Of a stretch of DNA of 64,000 nucleotides, positions 44,975 through 55,448 are shown one piece after another. The stretch lies in NCBI RefSeq assembly GCF_002086455.1, contig NZ_MVHC01000007.1, positions 1 to 64,000 of the forward strand, read 5' to 3'. Position numbers and translations under genes: made by a program. The stretch comes from Mycolicibacter algericus DSM 45454 (GTDB taxonomy: Bacteria; Actinomycetota; Actinomycetes; Mycobacteriales; Mycobacteriaceae). How positions within the stretch are numbered: position 1 is the stretch's first letter; every line of letters begins with the position of its first letter. The notes under the pieces were generated by a model that saw only the letters and a program-made list of their open reading frames with translations, did no database searches and was not told where the DNA came from.

Positions 44975-45538
44975 CTACCAGAGCGGTACCGGCGACTTGC
45001 CGAGCGGGTAGTAGCCGGGGAGCTTCTCGCCGGCCAGGCTGCGCTCGATGCGCTTCTGCATGCCTTTGGAGAGTTTGCCGGCAGTCATCAGATCCAGGTA
45101 GAGCTTCTGGACGTGACCGAAGTCGAAGAAGTCACGCTGCCACTCGATGAGCGGCCGCCCGTCTTTGTCGGCGAGCCGAAACCAGCTGCCGCCGAAGCCG
45201 TAGATCTCCGATTCGACTCCATCGGAGTCCGTCGCGACCTGTTTCCAGAACCCGACGATCTCGCCCTGCTTGTCGTCGATGAGCACCTTCTGGTACGGGT
45301 ACTGCCAGTTGTCCAGCCCCTCCATCTCCAGGCCCAGGGCGATGTCCCGGATCTCGTCGATGCCGACGCACATGACGTCCTCCTTGGGGCCGATATTCCA
45401 GCCGTAGGTGGCATCGTCGGTGTAGAAGTCGGCCAGATTGCGCCAGTCGCCGGCGGCTTCGGCGTCACGGTTGGCCTGCAACCAGCGCTCGACCCAGTCT
45501 TCGAGAATCTCGCGGGAGTGGGGGTGGGAGGTCGGCAT
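44975..45538 (-). CDS. NTF2/SnoaL-like protein (Rv0762c-like)
   Basis: This 187-residue protein has the NTF2 pattern WLQANRDAEAAGDWRNLADFYTDDATYGWNIG at the N-terminus and a beta-sheet C-terminal half rich in aromatic residues. In M. tuberculosis a gene of similar size (Rv0762c) lies between adhB and the ferredoxin Rv0763c. It may shape or isomerise a steroid or terpenoid substrate. It starts two bases after the ferredoxin stop, so the two are co-expressed. Confidence 0.8.
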   Translation of the reverse strand: MPTSHPHSREILEDWVERWLQANRDAEAAGDWRNLADFYTDDATYGWNIGPKEDVMCVGIDEIRDIALGLEMEGLDNWQYPYQKVLIDDKQGEIVGFWKQVATDSDGVESEIYGFGGSWFRLADKDGRPLIEWQRDFFDFGHVQKLYLDLMTAGKLSKGMQKRIERSLAGEKLPGYYPLGKSPVPLW

Positions 45539-45540
45539 TT

Positions 45541-47106
<1,566 letters not shown>

Positions 47107-47110
<4 letters not shown>

Positions 47111-47937
47111 GATTGCGGCATTCCTTCCTCACCCAGTTGCAGGTGCTGGCGATCGGAGTCGGTGTCGTGCAGCGGCGCCTCCGGCTGCACTTCCAGGTTG
47201 ACGACATGGGCCCCGCGTGGGGTCTCCGCGACGAACGCGATGGCGCGGGCCAGATCGGCGGGCCGCAGGAAGTAGCTGTGCCGGGCCTGGCCCCACTTGG
47301 CCCAGTCCTGCAGCATCGGGCCCACCTGCTCGGCGGAGAGCTTCCAGCCCATCTCGGTCATTGTCGGGCCCGGGTGCACGATCGAGGCCCGGACCCCGGT
47401 GCCCTCCAACTCCATCCGCATGTTGTTCACCATGGCGACGAGTGCGGATTTGGCTGCGCCATAGGCGCCCATGTGCGGGCGCTGCTGCAGTGCCACATCG
47501 GAGCCGACGAAGATCACGTCACCGCGCCGGCGGGCCACCATATCGGGCACCACTGCGGTCGCGAGCCGGTTGGCGCCGATCAGGTGCACCTGGATCTGGT
47601 CGTTGAACGCCTCGGTGCTCATCTCGTGAATGCGGCCGGGGAACATGTCGCCGGCCCCGGAGACCAGCAGCTCGATCTCGCCCAACGCATCAATGCTGGA
47701 CGCCACAAAAGATTTCACCGAGTCGGCGTCGGTGACGTCCAGTGGGAACGCCACCGCCTCGCCGCCGTCGGCGCGAATAGTATCGACGAGCTTCGCCAAC
47801 TTGTCCGCGCGACGCGCTCCCAAGGCCACCGGAAAACCGCGGCGTGCCAACTCTTCAGCCGTGGCGGCACCGATACCCGAGGACGCCCCGGCGACGATGG
47901 CGGGCCGGCGAGCTGGGGGCGGGTCGAAACGTGGCAC
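47107..47937 (-). CDS. Short-chain dehydrogenase (Rv0765c-like)
   Basis: This 276-residue SDR has IVAGASSGIGAATAEELARRGFPVALGARR, a SGAG motif in place of NNAG and the catalytic VGSDVALQQRPHMGAYGAAKSAL. The order cyp123-SDR-cyp51-ferredoxin repeats Rv0766c-Rv0763c of M. tuberculosis. The GTG at 47935-47937 directly abuts the TAA of cyp123, and its end overlaps the cyp51 start, so the block is one operon. The substrate is unknown. Confidence 0.88.
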
Positions 47938-49173
47938 TTAGGCCTCCTTGATGGTGATGGGGAGGTCGGCGAAGCCGCGCACGTTCGATGAATGCACCCG
48001 TACGGCGTTGGCTTCGTCGACCTGGTAGTCGCTGATCCGGTTGAAGAGTTCTTCAAGGGCCACCCGGGCCTCCATCCGGGCCAGGTGCGCGCCGAGGCAG
48101 AAATGGGCGCCGCTGCCGAAGCTGAGCAGCTTGGAGCCGATGTCCCGGCCGATCCGGAAGGTGTCGGGGTCCTCGAAGACCCGCTCGTCGCGGTTACCGG
48201 AACCGGGCAGCAGCAGCACCACCGACTCGGCCGGGATGGTGGTGCCGCCCACCGTGTAGTCCTCGGCGGCGGTGCGCGCCAAAATCTGGCTGGGCGTGTC
48301 GTAACGCAGCGTTTCCTCGACCCACAGCGGGATCCGGGAACGGTCGGCGAACAGCGGCGTCAGCTGGTCGCGGTTGCGGTGCCCCCAGTAGATGGCGCTG
48401 CCGAGCAGCTTGGTGGTGGTCTCGTTGCCGGCGATCACCATCAGGAACAGGAACGCCAGGATCTCGGAGTCGCCCAGCCGGTCTCCGTCGACTTCGGTCT
48501 CCAGCAGTGCCGAGGTCAGGTTGTCGGCCGGATTCTTCTTGAAGTCGGCGATCATCTCGTTGTAGTAGGTCATCAGATCCATCGACGCCTGGATCGCCGA
48601 CTGCGGCACATCGGTCACCCCGTCCTCGCGGTGCAGCACCCCGTCGGCCAGCTCGCGAATCCGAGTCCGGTCGGCCTCCGGCACTCCCATCAGCTCGGAG
48701 ATGACGTCCATCGGCAGTTTGCCGGCGAAGTCGTTGATGAAGTCGAACGAGCAGGTGCCGTCGGAGCCCGGTTGGATAGCGTTGTCCAGATGCTGGCGCG
48801 CCAGCCGCACCACATTCGGTTCGAGCTCGCGGATCCGGCGCGGCGTGAAGCCTTTGGACACCAGGGTCCGCAGCCGCAGGTGCTGCGGGTCGTCCATCGC
48901 CAGGAACGACATCACCAGCTGGGCGTGCGGGCCGCGGGAGACCGGATCCAGGGAGACACCGTCACGGTTGGACAGCGCGTCGCTGTTGCGGAACCCGTGC
49001 AGCACATCGGTGTGGCGCGAGATCGCCCAGAAGTCGAGCTCTTCATTGTGATACACCGGGGCTTCGTCGCGCAGCCGCTTGTAGTACGGGAACGGGTCCT
49101 CGTGGAAGTCGTAGTCGTACGGGTTGAGGACCGGCGGGCCGGAGGTCTGGGAAGTCACAGCCTGCAAGCTCAT
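47938..49173 (-). CDS. cyp123: Cytochrome P450 CYP123
   Basis: This 411-residue P450 has the I-helix MVIAGNETTTKLLGSA, the ExxR motif in EETLRYDTPSQI and the heme loop FGSGAHFCLGAHLARMEAR. It matches the orphan CYP123A (Rv0766c) in position and sequence. Its substrate is unknown. It is the second gene of the TetR-cyp123-SDR-cyp51-ferredoxin operon; its ATG lies inside the TetR gene's 3' end (overlap of four bases). Confidence 0.9.
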   Translation of the reverse strand: MSLQAVTSQTSGPPVLNPYDYDFHEDPFPYYKRLRDEAPVYHNEELDFWAISRHTDVLHGFRNSDALSNRDGVSLDPVSRGPHAQLVMSFLAMDDPQHLRLRTLVSKGFTPRRIRELEPNVVRLARQHLDNAIQPGSDGTCSFDFINDFAGKLPMDVISELMGVPEADRTRIRELADGVLHREDGVTDVPQSAIQASMDLMTYYNEMIADFKKNPADNLTSALLETEVDGDRLGDSEILAFLFLMVIAGNETTTKLLGSAIYWGHRNRDQLTPLFADRSRIPLWVEETLRYDTPSQILARTAAEDYTVGGTTIPAESVVLLLPGSGNRDERVFEDPDTFRIGRDIGSKLLSFGSGAHFCLGAHLARMEARVALEELFNRISDYQVDEANAVRVHSSNVRGFADLPITIKEA

Positions 49174-49808
49174 CGCGAAGCTCCTGATTCGAGGATCAGG
49201 CTGACCACATAGGACAGCCGATCGGTGATCTGGTGGTAGGTGAAGGCGCCGCTGCCGGCGTTGACCAGCGCGCCGAAGAACGTCATCTCCAACGCGGAGA
49301 CCTTCTCCGGATCCGCGCCGGGGCCGATCGCAGAGACGATGCGGCGGTGGATCTCCGCGCCGATCCGGTCTCGCACCGTGCGCACCGCCGGATCGCCGCT
49401 GCCGCTGAGCAACGCCGCGGTGCAGGCCGCCGCGACTTCTGGTTCGTCGGCGACCACCAGCGCCAGGTGCCGCAGCGCCTGGTTGACCCGGCTGGGCATC
49501 GGCTCGTTGACATCGGTGAAGTACGGAACCTGACGCACCAGGTCCAGGTAGACCTCGGCTATCAAGTGGTTCTTCGACGAGAAATAGGTGTAGGCGGTCG
49601 CCGGGGCGACCTTGGCCCGCGCCGCAACCGCACGAACGGTGAGGTCCGCGTAGGACTTTTCGCGCAACATCTCGACCCCGGCGGTCAGCACCTTGCGGAA
49701 GGTCTCCTCCTGGCGACGGTTGCGGGTGCCCGGGGCGCCCGCAACCGTCGACGGTACCGCCGGTGCGCCGTTCGCCGGTGTGACTGCCGCCACGGATTCG
49801 CTGGACAC
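49170..49808 (-). CDS. TetR-family regulator (Rv0767c-like)
   Basis: This 212-residue regulator has an N-terminal helix-turn-helix (TFRKVLTAGVEMLREKSYADLTVRAVAARAKVAPATAYTYFSSKNHL) and a larger ligand-binding domain. The GTG at 49806-49808 gives the length of Rv0767c; the open frame further up has no family sequence. The start codon lies inside the palindrome TGGACA-CC-TGTCCA, so the protein is probably self-regulated. It leads the cyp123-cyp51 operon and faces aldA, and probably controls both. Confidence 0.88.
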   Translation of the reverse strand: MSSESVAAVTPANGAPAVPSTVAGAPGTRNRRQEETFRKVLTAGVEMLREKSYADLTVRAVAARAKVAPATAYTYFSSKNHLIAEVYLDLVRQVPYFTDVNEPMPSRVNQALRHLALVVADEPEVAAACTAALLSGSGDPAVRTVRDRIGAEIHRRIVSAIGPGADPEKVSALEMTFFGALVNAGSGAFTYHQITDRLSYVVSLILESGASR

Positions 49809-49815
49809 CTGTCCA
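49802..49815. promoter_or_regulatory. Palindromic operator over the TetR start
   Basis: TGGACACCTGTCCA is a perfect 6-2-6 inverted repeat covering the GTG start of the TetR gene. A related copy, CAGACAAGTGTCCA, lies at 49925-49938 ahead of aldA, with an intact right half and four of six matches on the left. Two copies flanking the divergent gap suggest one repressor acting on both sides. Confidence 0.65.
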
Positions 49816-49975
49816 ACGTAGCCGACGGCGGCTTGGTTGGGCAAGTCTGCTGGGAAATAAGGTTTTCTCGGCCGCCGGGTTGCCAGAGTCGCAATTCTGC
49901 CGCTAGGGTTCGACCGAGCGATAACAGACAAGTGTCCAATTTCGGACGGGCACCGGGAAGCTGTGGGAGTGACTG

Positions 49976-51445
49976 ATGGCGCTACTGGCCGACGGCGTGA
50001 GCCGGCTGCTCATCGACGGAAAGCTGACCGCCGGCGGGGCCGGCGGGTTCGCCACCGTCAACCCGGCCACCGAGGAGGTGCTGGGCGAGGCGGCCAACGC
50101 GGACAGCGCCGACATGGACCGCGCCATCGACGCGGCACGGCGGGCATTCGACGACACCGACTGGTCGACCAACACCGAGCTGCGGGTGCGCTGCGTACGC
50201 CAGCTGCGTGAGGCCATGCGCGAGCAGGTAGAAGAGCTGCGGGAGCTGACGATCGCTGAGGTGGGTGCGCCGCGGATGCTCACCGCCGGTGCCCAGCTTG
50301 AAGGCCCGGTCGAAGACCTCGGGTTCGCCGCGGACACCGCCGAAAGCTACGAATGGACGCAGGATCTCGGCCATGCCACCCCGCTGGGCATTCCCACTCG
50401 CCGGTCGGTGGTGCGCGAGGCGGTCGGGGTCGTGGGCGCCATCACGCCGTGGAATTTCCCGCACCAGATCAATCTGGCCAAGCTCGGCCCGGCGCTGGCC
50501 GCGGGTAACACCGTGGTACTCAAACCCGCGCCCGACACCCCGTGGGTCGCCGCAGTGCTCGGGGAGCTGATCGCCGAGCACACCGATATCCCGCCGGGCG
50601 TCGTCAACATCGTCACCTCCACCGACCACACGCTGGGCGCCATGCTCGCAGGAGACCCTCGGGTGGACATGGTCTCGTTCACCGGTTCGACGGCCACCGG
50701 CCGCAGCGTGATGGCCGACGCGGCCGCCACCATCAAGAAGGTCTTTCTGGAACTGGGGGGCAAGTCGGCTTTCGTGGTGCTCGACGACGCCGACCTCGCC
50801 GCGGCCTGCTCGGTGGCGGGCTTCTCGGTCTGTCTGCACGCCGGGCAGGGCTGCGCGATCACCACCCGGCTGGTGGTGCCCCGGGCTCGCTACGACGAGG
50901 CAGTGGCCATCGCGGCCGGCACGATGGGCTCGATCAAGCCCGGCGACCCCACCAAGCCCGGCACGGTCTGCGGTCCGGTGATCTCGGCGCGCCAGCGCGA
51001 CCGGGTGCAGAGCTACCTGGACCTGGCCCTGGCCGAGGGTGGTGAGTTCGCCTGCGGCGGTGGCCGCCCGGCCGATCAACCCGCCGGCTTCTTCATCGAG
51101 CCCACCGTCATCGCCGGGTTGACCAACGATGCGCGGGTGGCCCGGGAGGAGATCTTCGGCCCGGTGCTCACCGTGATCGCCCACGACGGCGACGACGACG
51201 CGGTGCGGATCGCCAACGACTCGCCCTACGGGCTGTCTGCCACCGTCTACGGCGCCGCCGCGCAGCGAGCGGCCGCGGTGGCGGCCCGGATGCGGGCCGG
51301 GACGGTCAACGTCAACGGCGGGGTCTGGTACTCGGCGGACGTGCCGTTCGGCGGATACAAGCAGTCCGGCAACGGACGCGAGATGGGTGTCGCCGGGTTC
51401 GAGGAATACCTGGAGATCAAAGCCATTGCGACAGCAGCGAACTGA
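49976..51445 (+). CDS. aldA: Aldehyde dehydrogenase AldA
   Basis: This 489-residue NAD-dependent aldehyde dehydrogenase is the length of Rv0768. The cofactor segment ITPWNFPHQINL, the glutamate motif ELGGKSAF and the Cys nucleophile in LHAGQGCAITT are present. It oxidises aldehydes to acids and may finish oxidations begun by the P450s and AdhB. The ATG at 49976 faces the TetR gene across 167 bases holding the operator copy at 49925. It starts a run of same-strand genes to 55230. Confidence 0.92.
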   Translation: MALLADGVSRLLIDGKLTAGGAGGFATVNPATEEVLGEAANADSADMDRAIDAARRAFDDTDWSTNTELRVRCVRQLREAMREQVEELRELTIAEVGAPRMLTAGAQLEGPVEDLGFAADTAESYEWTQDLGHATPLGIPTRRSVVREAVGVVGAITPWNFPHQINLAKLGPALAAGNTVVLKPAPDTPWVAAVLGELIAEHTDIPPGVVNIVTSTDHTLGAMLAGDPRVDMVSFTGSTATGRSVMADAAATIKKVFLELGGKSAFVVLDDADLAAACSVAGFSVCLHAGQGCAITTRLVVPRARYDEAVAIAAGTMGSIKPGDPTKPGTVCGPVISARQRDRVQSYLDLALAEGGEFACGGGRPADQPAGFFIEPTVIAGLTNDARVAREEIFGPVLTVIAHDGDDDAVRIANDSPYGLSATVYGAAAQRAAAVAARMRAGTVNVNGGVWYSADVPFGGYKQSGNGREMGVAGFEEYLEIKAIATAAN

Positions 51446-51479
51446 TAATCGATAACGGGATTCAAGGGAGAACAAGCAG

Positions 51480-52232
51480 ATGGGGCAATTCGACGACAAG
51501 GTGGCCATCGTCACCGGCTCCGGTGGCGGGATCGGCCAGGCATACGCGGCGGCGCTGGCCGCTGAGGGCGCCGCCGTGGTGGTCGCCGACATCAACCTCG
51601 AGGGCGCGCAGAACGTCGCCAAGCAGATCGTCGCTGACGGCGGCAAGGCCCTCGCGGTGGAAGTCGACGTCTCCGACCCGGAGTCCGCGCAGGCCATGGC
51701 CGATGCGGCGGTCAATGAATTCGGCGGGATCGACTACCTGGTCAACAACGCCGCGATCTTCGGCGGCATGAAGCTCGACGGGCTGCTGACCGTGCCGTGG
51801 GACTACTACGAGAAGTTCATGCGGGTGAACCTCGACGGTGCGCTGATCTGCACCCGCGCGGTCTACGAGCACATGGCCCAGCGCGGCGGCGGCGCCATCG
51901 TCAACCAGTCGTCGACCGCGGCGTGGGTGTACGCGAACTTCTACGGGCTGGCCAAGGTCGGTGTCAACGGCCTGACCCAGCAGCTCTCCCGTGAGCTGGG
52001 CTGGCGCAACATCCGGATCAACGCGATCGCACCGGGCCCGATCGACACCGAGGCCAACCGAGTCACCACTCCGCAGGCCATTGTGAAGCAGATGGTGCAG
52101 CAGCTGCCGCTCGCACGGATGGGCACGCCCGAGGACCTGGTTCCGATGTGTCTGTTCCTGCTGTCGGACCAGGCGTCGTGGATCACCGGACAGATCTTCA
52201 ACGTCGACGGCGGACAGATCATCCGCTCATAG
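51480..52232 (+). CDS. Short-chain dehydrogenase (Rv0769-like)
   Basis: This 250-residue classical SDR has KVAIVTGSGGGIGQAYAAAL, NNAAI and the catalytic NQSSTAAWVYANFYGLAKVGV; the Tyr-x3-Lys reads YGLAK. It matches Rv0769 in position and length. Such enzymes oxidise secondary alcohols with NAD(P)+. The ATG follows AAGGGAG. It comes 34 bases after aldA and 47 before the next dehydrogenase. Confidence 0.9.
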   Translation: MGQFDDKVAIVTGSGGGIGQAYAAALAAEGAAVVVADINLEGAQNVAKQIVADGGKALAVEVDVSDPESAQAMADAAVNEFGGIDYLVNNAAIFGGMKLDGLLTVPWDYYEKFMRVNLDGALICTRAVYEHMAQRGGGAIVNQSSTAAWVYANFYGLAKVGVNGLTQQLSRELGWRNIRINAIAPGPIDTEANRVTTPQAIVKQMVQQLPLARMGTPEDLVPMCLFLLSDQASWITGQIFNVDGGQIIRS

Positions 52233-52279
52233 CCACCGGCGACGACGCAGAGCGAAGCGATGAGGAGGAGTCGGAATTT

Positions 52280-53146
52280 ATGAGCGCAGCGACTGAGGCA
52301 ACGCCGCGCCTCGGCTACATCGGGCTCGGGAACATGGGTGCGCCGATGGCCAAGCGGATGGTCGAGTGGCCCGGCGGTGTAACGGTTTTCGACGTGCGCG
52401 CCGAAGCGATGACCCCGCTGGTCGAGGCCGGGGCCAGCTCGGCTGACAGCCTCGCGGACGTCGCGGCGGCAGCCGACATCATCAGCGTCACGGTGCTCGA
52501 TGACGCCCAGGTCCGCGAGGTCGTCGCCGAACTGGCGGTCAACGCGAAGCGGGGCACCGTCATCGCGATCCACTCGACCATCGCCGACACCACCGCTGCC
52601 GAGCTGGCCGGGCAGCTGAAGCCGCAGGGTATCCACGTCATCGACGCACCGGTCAGCGGCGGTGCCGGCGCCGCCGAGAAGGGTCAGCTGGCCACCATGG
52701 TCGGCGCCGACCGCGCGGTCTACGAACAGATCAAGCCGGCGTTCAAGCAATGGGCGTCGCTGGTCATCCATGCCGGCGAGCCCGGGGCGGGCACCCGAAT
52801 GAAGCTGGCGCGCAACATGCTGACGTTCACTGCTTACGCCGCTGCCGGTGAGGCCATGAAATTGGCCGAGGCGGCAGGGCTGGATCTGCAGGCGTTGGGC
52901 CGCGTGGTGCGGCACACCGACGCGCTCACCGGCGGGCCCGGCGCGATCATGCTGCTCGACTCGACGGCGCCCTTGCCGGCGGACCACTTCCTGCACGATG
53001 CCTTCACCCATACCCGCGGGCTCGGGGAGAAAGACCTCAGCCTCGCACTGGCATTGGGCCAGGCCACCGGAGTCGACCTTCCGCTCGCCCAGGTTGCGCT
53101 GGCCGGGCTCGCCGCGGGCCTCGGTGTGCCGCATACCAACGACTAG
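52280..53146 (+). CDS. 3-hydroxyisobutyrate dehydrogenase-family protein (Rv0770-like)
   Basis: This 288-residue beta-hydroxyacid dehydrogenase has the N-terminal Rossmann loop GYIGLGNMGAPMAKRM, the substrate motif DAPVSGGAGAAEKG and the catalytic lysine block GAGTRMKLARNML. It oxidises beta-hydroxy acids (or reduces their semialdehydes). The ATG follows GAGGAG at about 10 bases. The next gene follows after 10 bases. It corresponds to Rv0770. Confidence 0.9.
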   Translation: MSAATEATPRLGYIGLGNMGAPMAKRMVEWPGGVTVFDVRAEAMTPLVEAGASSADSLADVAAAADIISVTVLDDAQVREVVAELAVNAKRGTVIAIHSTIADTTAAELAGQLKPQGIHVIDAPVSGGAGAAEKGQLATMVGADRAVYEQIKPAFKQWASLVIHAGEPGAGTRMKLARNMLTFTAYAAAGEAMKLAEAAGLDLQALGRVVRHTDALTGGPGAIMLLDSTAPLPADHFLHDAFTHTRGLGEKDLSLALALGQATGVDLPLAQVALAGLAAGLGVPHTND

Positions 53147-53156
53147 GAGAGATCTG

Positions 53157-53585
53157 ATGGACGAACTGCGCCGTACCGGGCTGGCCAAGATGAACGAGGT
53201 CTACGGCTGGGAGATGCCCGACTTCGAGGGCGACCCGTATTTCGATCTGACCGTCGACCACCTGTTCGGCAAGATCTGGACCCGCCCGGGGTTGTCGATG
53301 CGCGACAAGCGGATCATGACGCTGACGGCGGTGGCCGCGGTCGGCAACCGCGACCTGGCTGAGATACAGATCAATGCCGCACTGCTCAACGGCGAGCTCA
53401 CCGAGGCCGAACTCAAGGAGATGGCGGTCTTTGTGACCCACTACCTCGGGTTCCCGTTGGGATCGGCGCTCAACGGCGCGGTCGACGCCGTCGTGGCCAG
53501 GCGTAAGAAGGCCGCGGCTAAGGGCCAGGCCGAGGACAAGAAGGCCAACGTCGACGCCGCGGTCAAGATGCACGGCGGCGGGTAG
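53157..53585 (+). CDS. Carboxymuconolactone decarboxylase-family protein (Rv0771-like)
   Basis: This 142-residue all-helical protein carries FGKIWTRPGLSMRDKRIMTLTAVAAVGN, the usual CMD opening, and a Lys-rich C-terminal tail (RRKKAAAKGQAEDKK). The AhpD-type CxxC is missing, so a decarboxylase-like rather than peroxidase-partner role is expected. M. tuberculosis Rv0771 has a similar length. The gene overlaps none of its neighbours but lies within 20 bases of both. Confidence 0.87.
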   Translation: MDELRRTGLAKMNEVYGWEMPDFEGDPYFDLTVDHLFGKIWTRPGLSMRDKRIMTLTAVAAVGNRDLAEIQINAALLNGELTEAELKEMAVFVTHYLGFPLGSALNGAVDAVVARRKKAAAKGQAEDKKANVDAAVKMHGGG

Positions 53586-53602
53586 GGAATGCGGAGAGCA
53601 GC

Positions 53603-54355
53603 ATGAGCCTGGAGATCACCACGGCGGGGCGGGTGCGGACCTTGACCCTGACGAGACCCGAGGCGCTCAACGCCTTCAACGAGGCGCTCTACGACGCCAC
53701 CACCGAGGCGCTGCTGGAGGCCGCGCAGGATCCCGAGGTGGCGGTCGTGGTGCTCACCGGCGCCGGCCGCGCCTTCAGCGCCGGGACCGACCTCAAGGAG
53801 ATGCAGGCGCGCGTCACCGCAACGGATTTCACTCCGGGCCGGCACGGCTTCCTGGGGTTGATCGACGCGCTCAACGGGTTCGCGAAGCCGTTGATCTGCG
53901 CGGTCAACGGAATCGGGATCGGCATCGGCACGACCATTCTCGGCTACGCGGACCTGGCGTTCATGTCGTCGACCGCACGGCTGATGTGCCCGTTCACCAG
54001 TCTCGGTGTCGCGCCGGAGGCGGCCTCGTCGTATCTGCTGCCGCGACTGATCGGCCGGCAGAACGCCGCCTGGCTGCTGATGTCCTCGGAATGGATCACC
54101 GCCGAGCAAGCCCTGGAGATGGGCCTGGTCTGGAAGGTCTGCGAGCCCGATGACCTGATGGCGGAGGCGCATCGGCACGCCGAGGTCCTCGCTGCGCGAC
54201 CGCTCGCCAGCCTGATGGCGGTCAAGAAGAGCATCGCTGCGCCCACCCTGCCCGGGGTGGCGGCCGCCCGCGAGCGGGAGAACGCCTACTTCGTCGAGCT
54301 GATGGGTTCCGGCGCCAACGCCGAGGCGCTGGCGGCCTTCACCTCGACACCATGA
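53603..54355 (+). CDS. Enoyl-CoA hydratase/isomerase
   Basis: This 250-residue crotonase has VRTLTLTRPEALNAFNEALY, GAGRAFSAGTDLKEMQ (oxyanion hole) and the second loop CAVNGIGIGIGTTILGYADLAFM. The hydratase-type glutamates are not both clear, so isomerase is possible. In M. tuberculosis, CMD (Rv0771) is followed at once by purD, so this gene and the next are extra here. It overlaps the following SDR start by four bases (ATGA). Confidence 0.87.
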   Translation: MSLEITTAGRVRTLTLTRPEALNAFNEALYDATTEALLEAAQDPEVAVVVLTGAGRAFSAGTDLKEMQARVTATDFTPGRHGFLGLIDALNGFAKPLICAVNGIGIGIGTTILGYADLAFMSSTARLMCPFTSLGVAPEAASSYLLPRLIGRQNAAWLLMSSEWITAEQALEMGLVWKVCEPDDLMAEAHRHAEVLAARPLASLMAVKKSIAAPTLPGVAAARERENAYFVELMGSGANAEALAAFTSTP

Positions 54356-55230
54356 CCGACGAGACATTGCTTTCCGGGCGGGCCGCCGTCGTCGTCGGCG
54401 GCAGCCGGGGCGTCGGCCGGGCGGTCGCCGACCTACTCGCGGCTTGCGGCGCCGGCGTCGTGGTCAACGGCCGGGATCCGGATGCGGTGGACGGCACCGT
54501 CGCGGCGATCACCGGTTCGGGAGGTCGGGCCGTCGGGGTAGCCGGGGCCGCCAACGCCGAGGCGACCGCGACGGCGTTGATGGCGGCCTGCCGGGACGAA
54601 TACGGCAGCGTCGATGTGCTGATCAACTGCGCCGGCATCGCTGAACCGCCCGGTTCCTCGATCCTGTCGATATCCGGCGCGCAGTTCCAGGAACTGCTCG
54701 ACGCTCATCTCGGCACGGCATTCCACACCTGCCGGGCCGCCGCCCCCATCATGGCCGAGCAGCGACGGGGGTCGATCGTCAACAGCGGTTCGGTGGCCTT
54801 CCTGGGCGACTACGGCGGCACCGGCTATCCCGCCGGCAAGGGGGCGATCAACTCCCTGACGCTGGCGATGGCGGCCGAGCTCGCGGAGCACGGCGTTCGG
54901 GCCAATGTCGTCTGTCCGGGCGCGAAGACGCGTCTGTCGACCGGCGCCGACTACGAGCAGCACATCCGCGACCTGCACGCCCGGGGACTGCTGGATGAGT
55001 TCACCATGCAGGCGTCGCTGGATCCGGCGCCGACCGGCTACGTGGCACCGCTGTATACCTACCTGGCCAGCGACCTGGCGAGCACGGTGACCGGCTCGGT
55101 GTTCCTGGCATCCGGAGGCTTCGTCGGCCGATTCGACCGTCCCGCCCCCGCGGTGCTGGGCTACCGCGATCACCATGGCTCATCACCATGGTCGATCGCG
55201 GAGTTGCACGCCATGGTGACGGGCAGTTGA
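54352..55230 (+). CDS. Short-chain dehydrogenase
   Basis: This 292-residue SDR has AVVVGGSRGVGRAVADLLAACGA, NCAG and the catalytic NSGSVAFLGDYGGTGYPAGKGA (Tyr-x3-Lys). A C-terminal stretch after residue 240 (GFVGRFDRPAPAVLGYRDHHGSSPWS) is longer than usual and shared by the hydroxyacyl-CoA dehydrogenase group. It is coupled to the crotonase gene by ATGA, which suggests consecutive hydration and oxidation steps. Confidence 0.87.
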   Translation: MTDETLLSGRAAVVVGGSRGVGRAVADLLAACGAGVVVNGRDPDAVDGTVAAITGSGGRAVGVAGAANAEATATALMAACRDEYGSVDVLINCAGIAEPPGSSILSISGAQFQELLDAHLGTAFHTCRAAAPIMAEQRRGSIVNSGSVAFLGDYGGTGYPAGKGAINSLTLAMAAELAEHGVRANVVCPGAKTRLSTGADYEQHIRDLHARGLLDEFTMQASLDPAPTGYVAPLYTYLASDLASTVTGSVFLASGGFVGRFDRPAPAVLGYRDHHGSSPWSIAELHAMVTGS

Positions 55231-55241
55231 CCCGCTGAAAG

Positions 55242-55350
55242 TACTCGGGAGACGCCAGCAGCGCCGAGCCGGGCGGGCTGAATGGCGACGGCGGTAACGG
55301 CGGCGACGGTGGCGATGGCGCAGACGGTGCCCTCCGGGGGGGCGGTCACG
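55242..55350 (+). pseudogene. PGRS-like Gly/Asn/Asp-rich fragment
   Basis: One frame across 55272-55330 reads [19 protein letters not shown], the typical PGRS repeat of PE_PGRS proteins, but without a PE domain, start codon or ribosome site. The frame is closed by TGA at 55235-55237 upstream. The triplet-like GGC GAC GGT pattern also matches PGRS codon style. It looks like the scar of a lost PE_PGRS gene. Chance GC-rich sequence is the alternative. Confidence 0.45.
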
Positions 55351-55448
55351 TAGGCCCGTCGCCGCGTACCGGGCGGTCTTGCTATATATCCTTGGTCTCG
55401 CGCCCCGCCGACGACGATGCGAGGGGAAATGAGAGAGGAGTGGCGCCG

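Noticed and set aside
49982..51715. 577-codon minus-strand frame across aldA
   Set aside because: It is antisense to a clearly conserved aldehyde dehydrogenase and shows no conserved motif.
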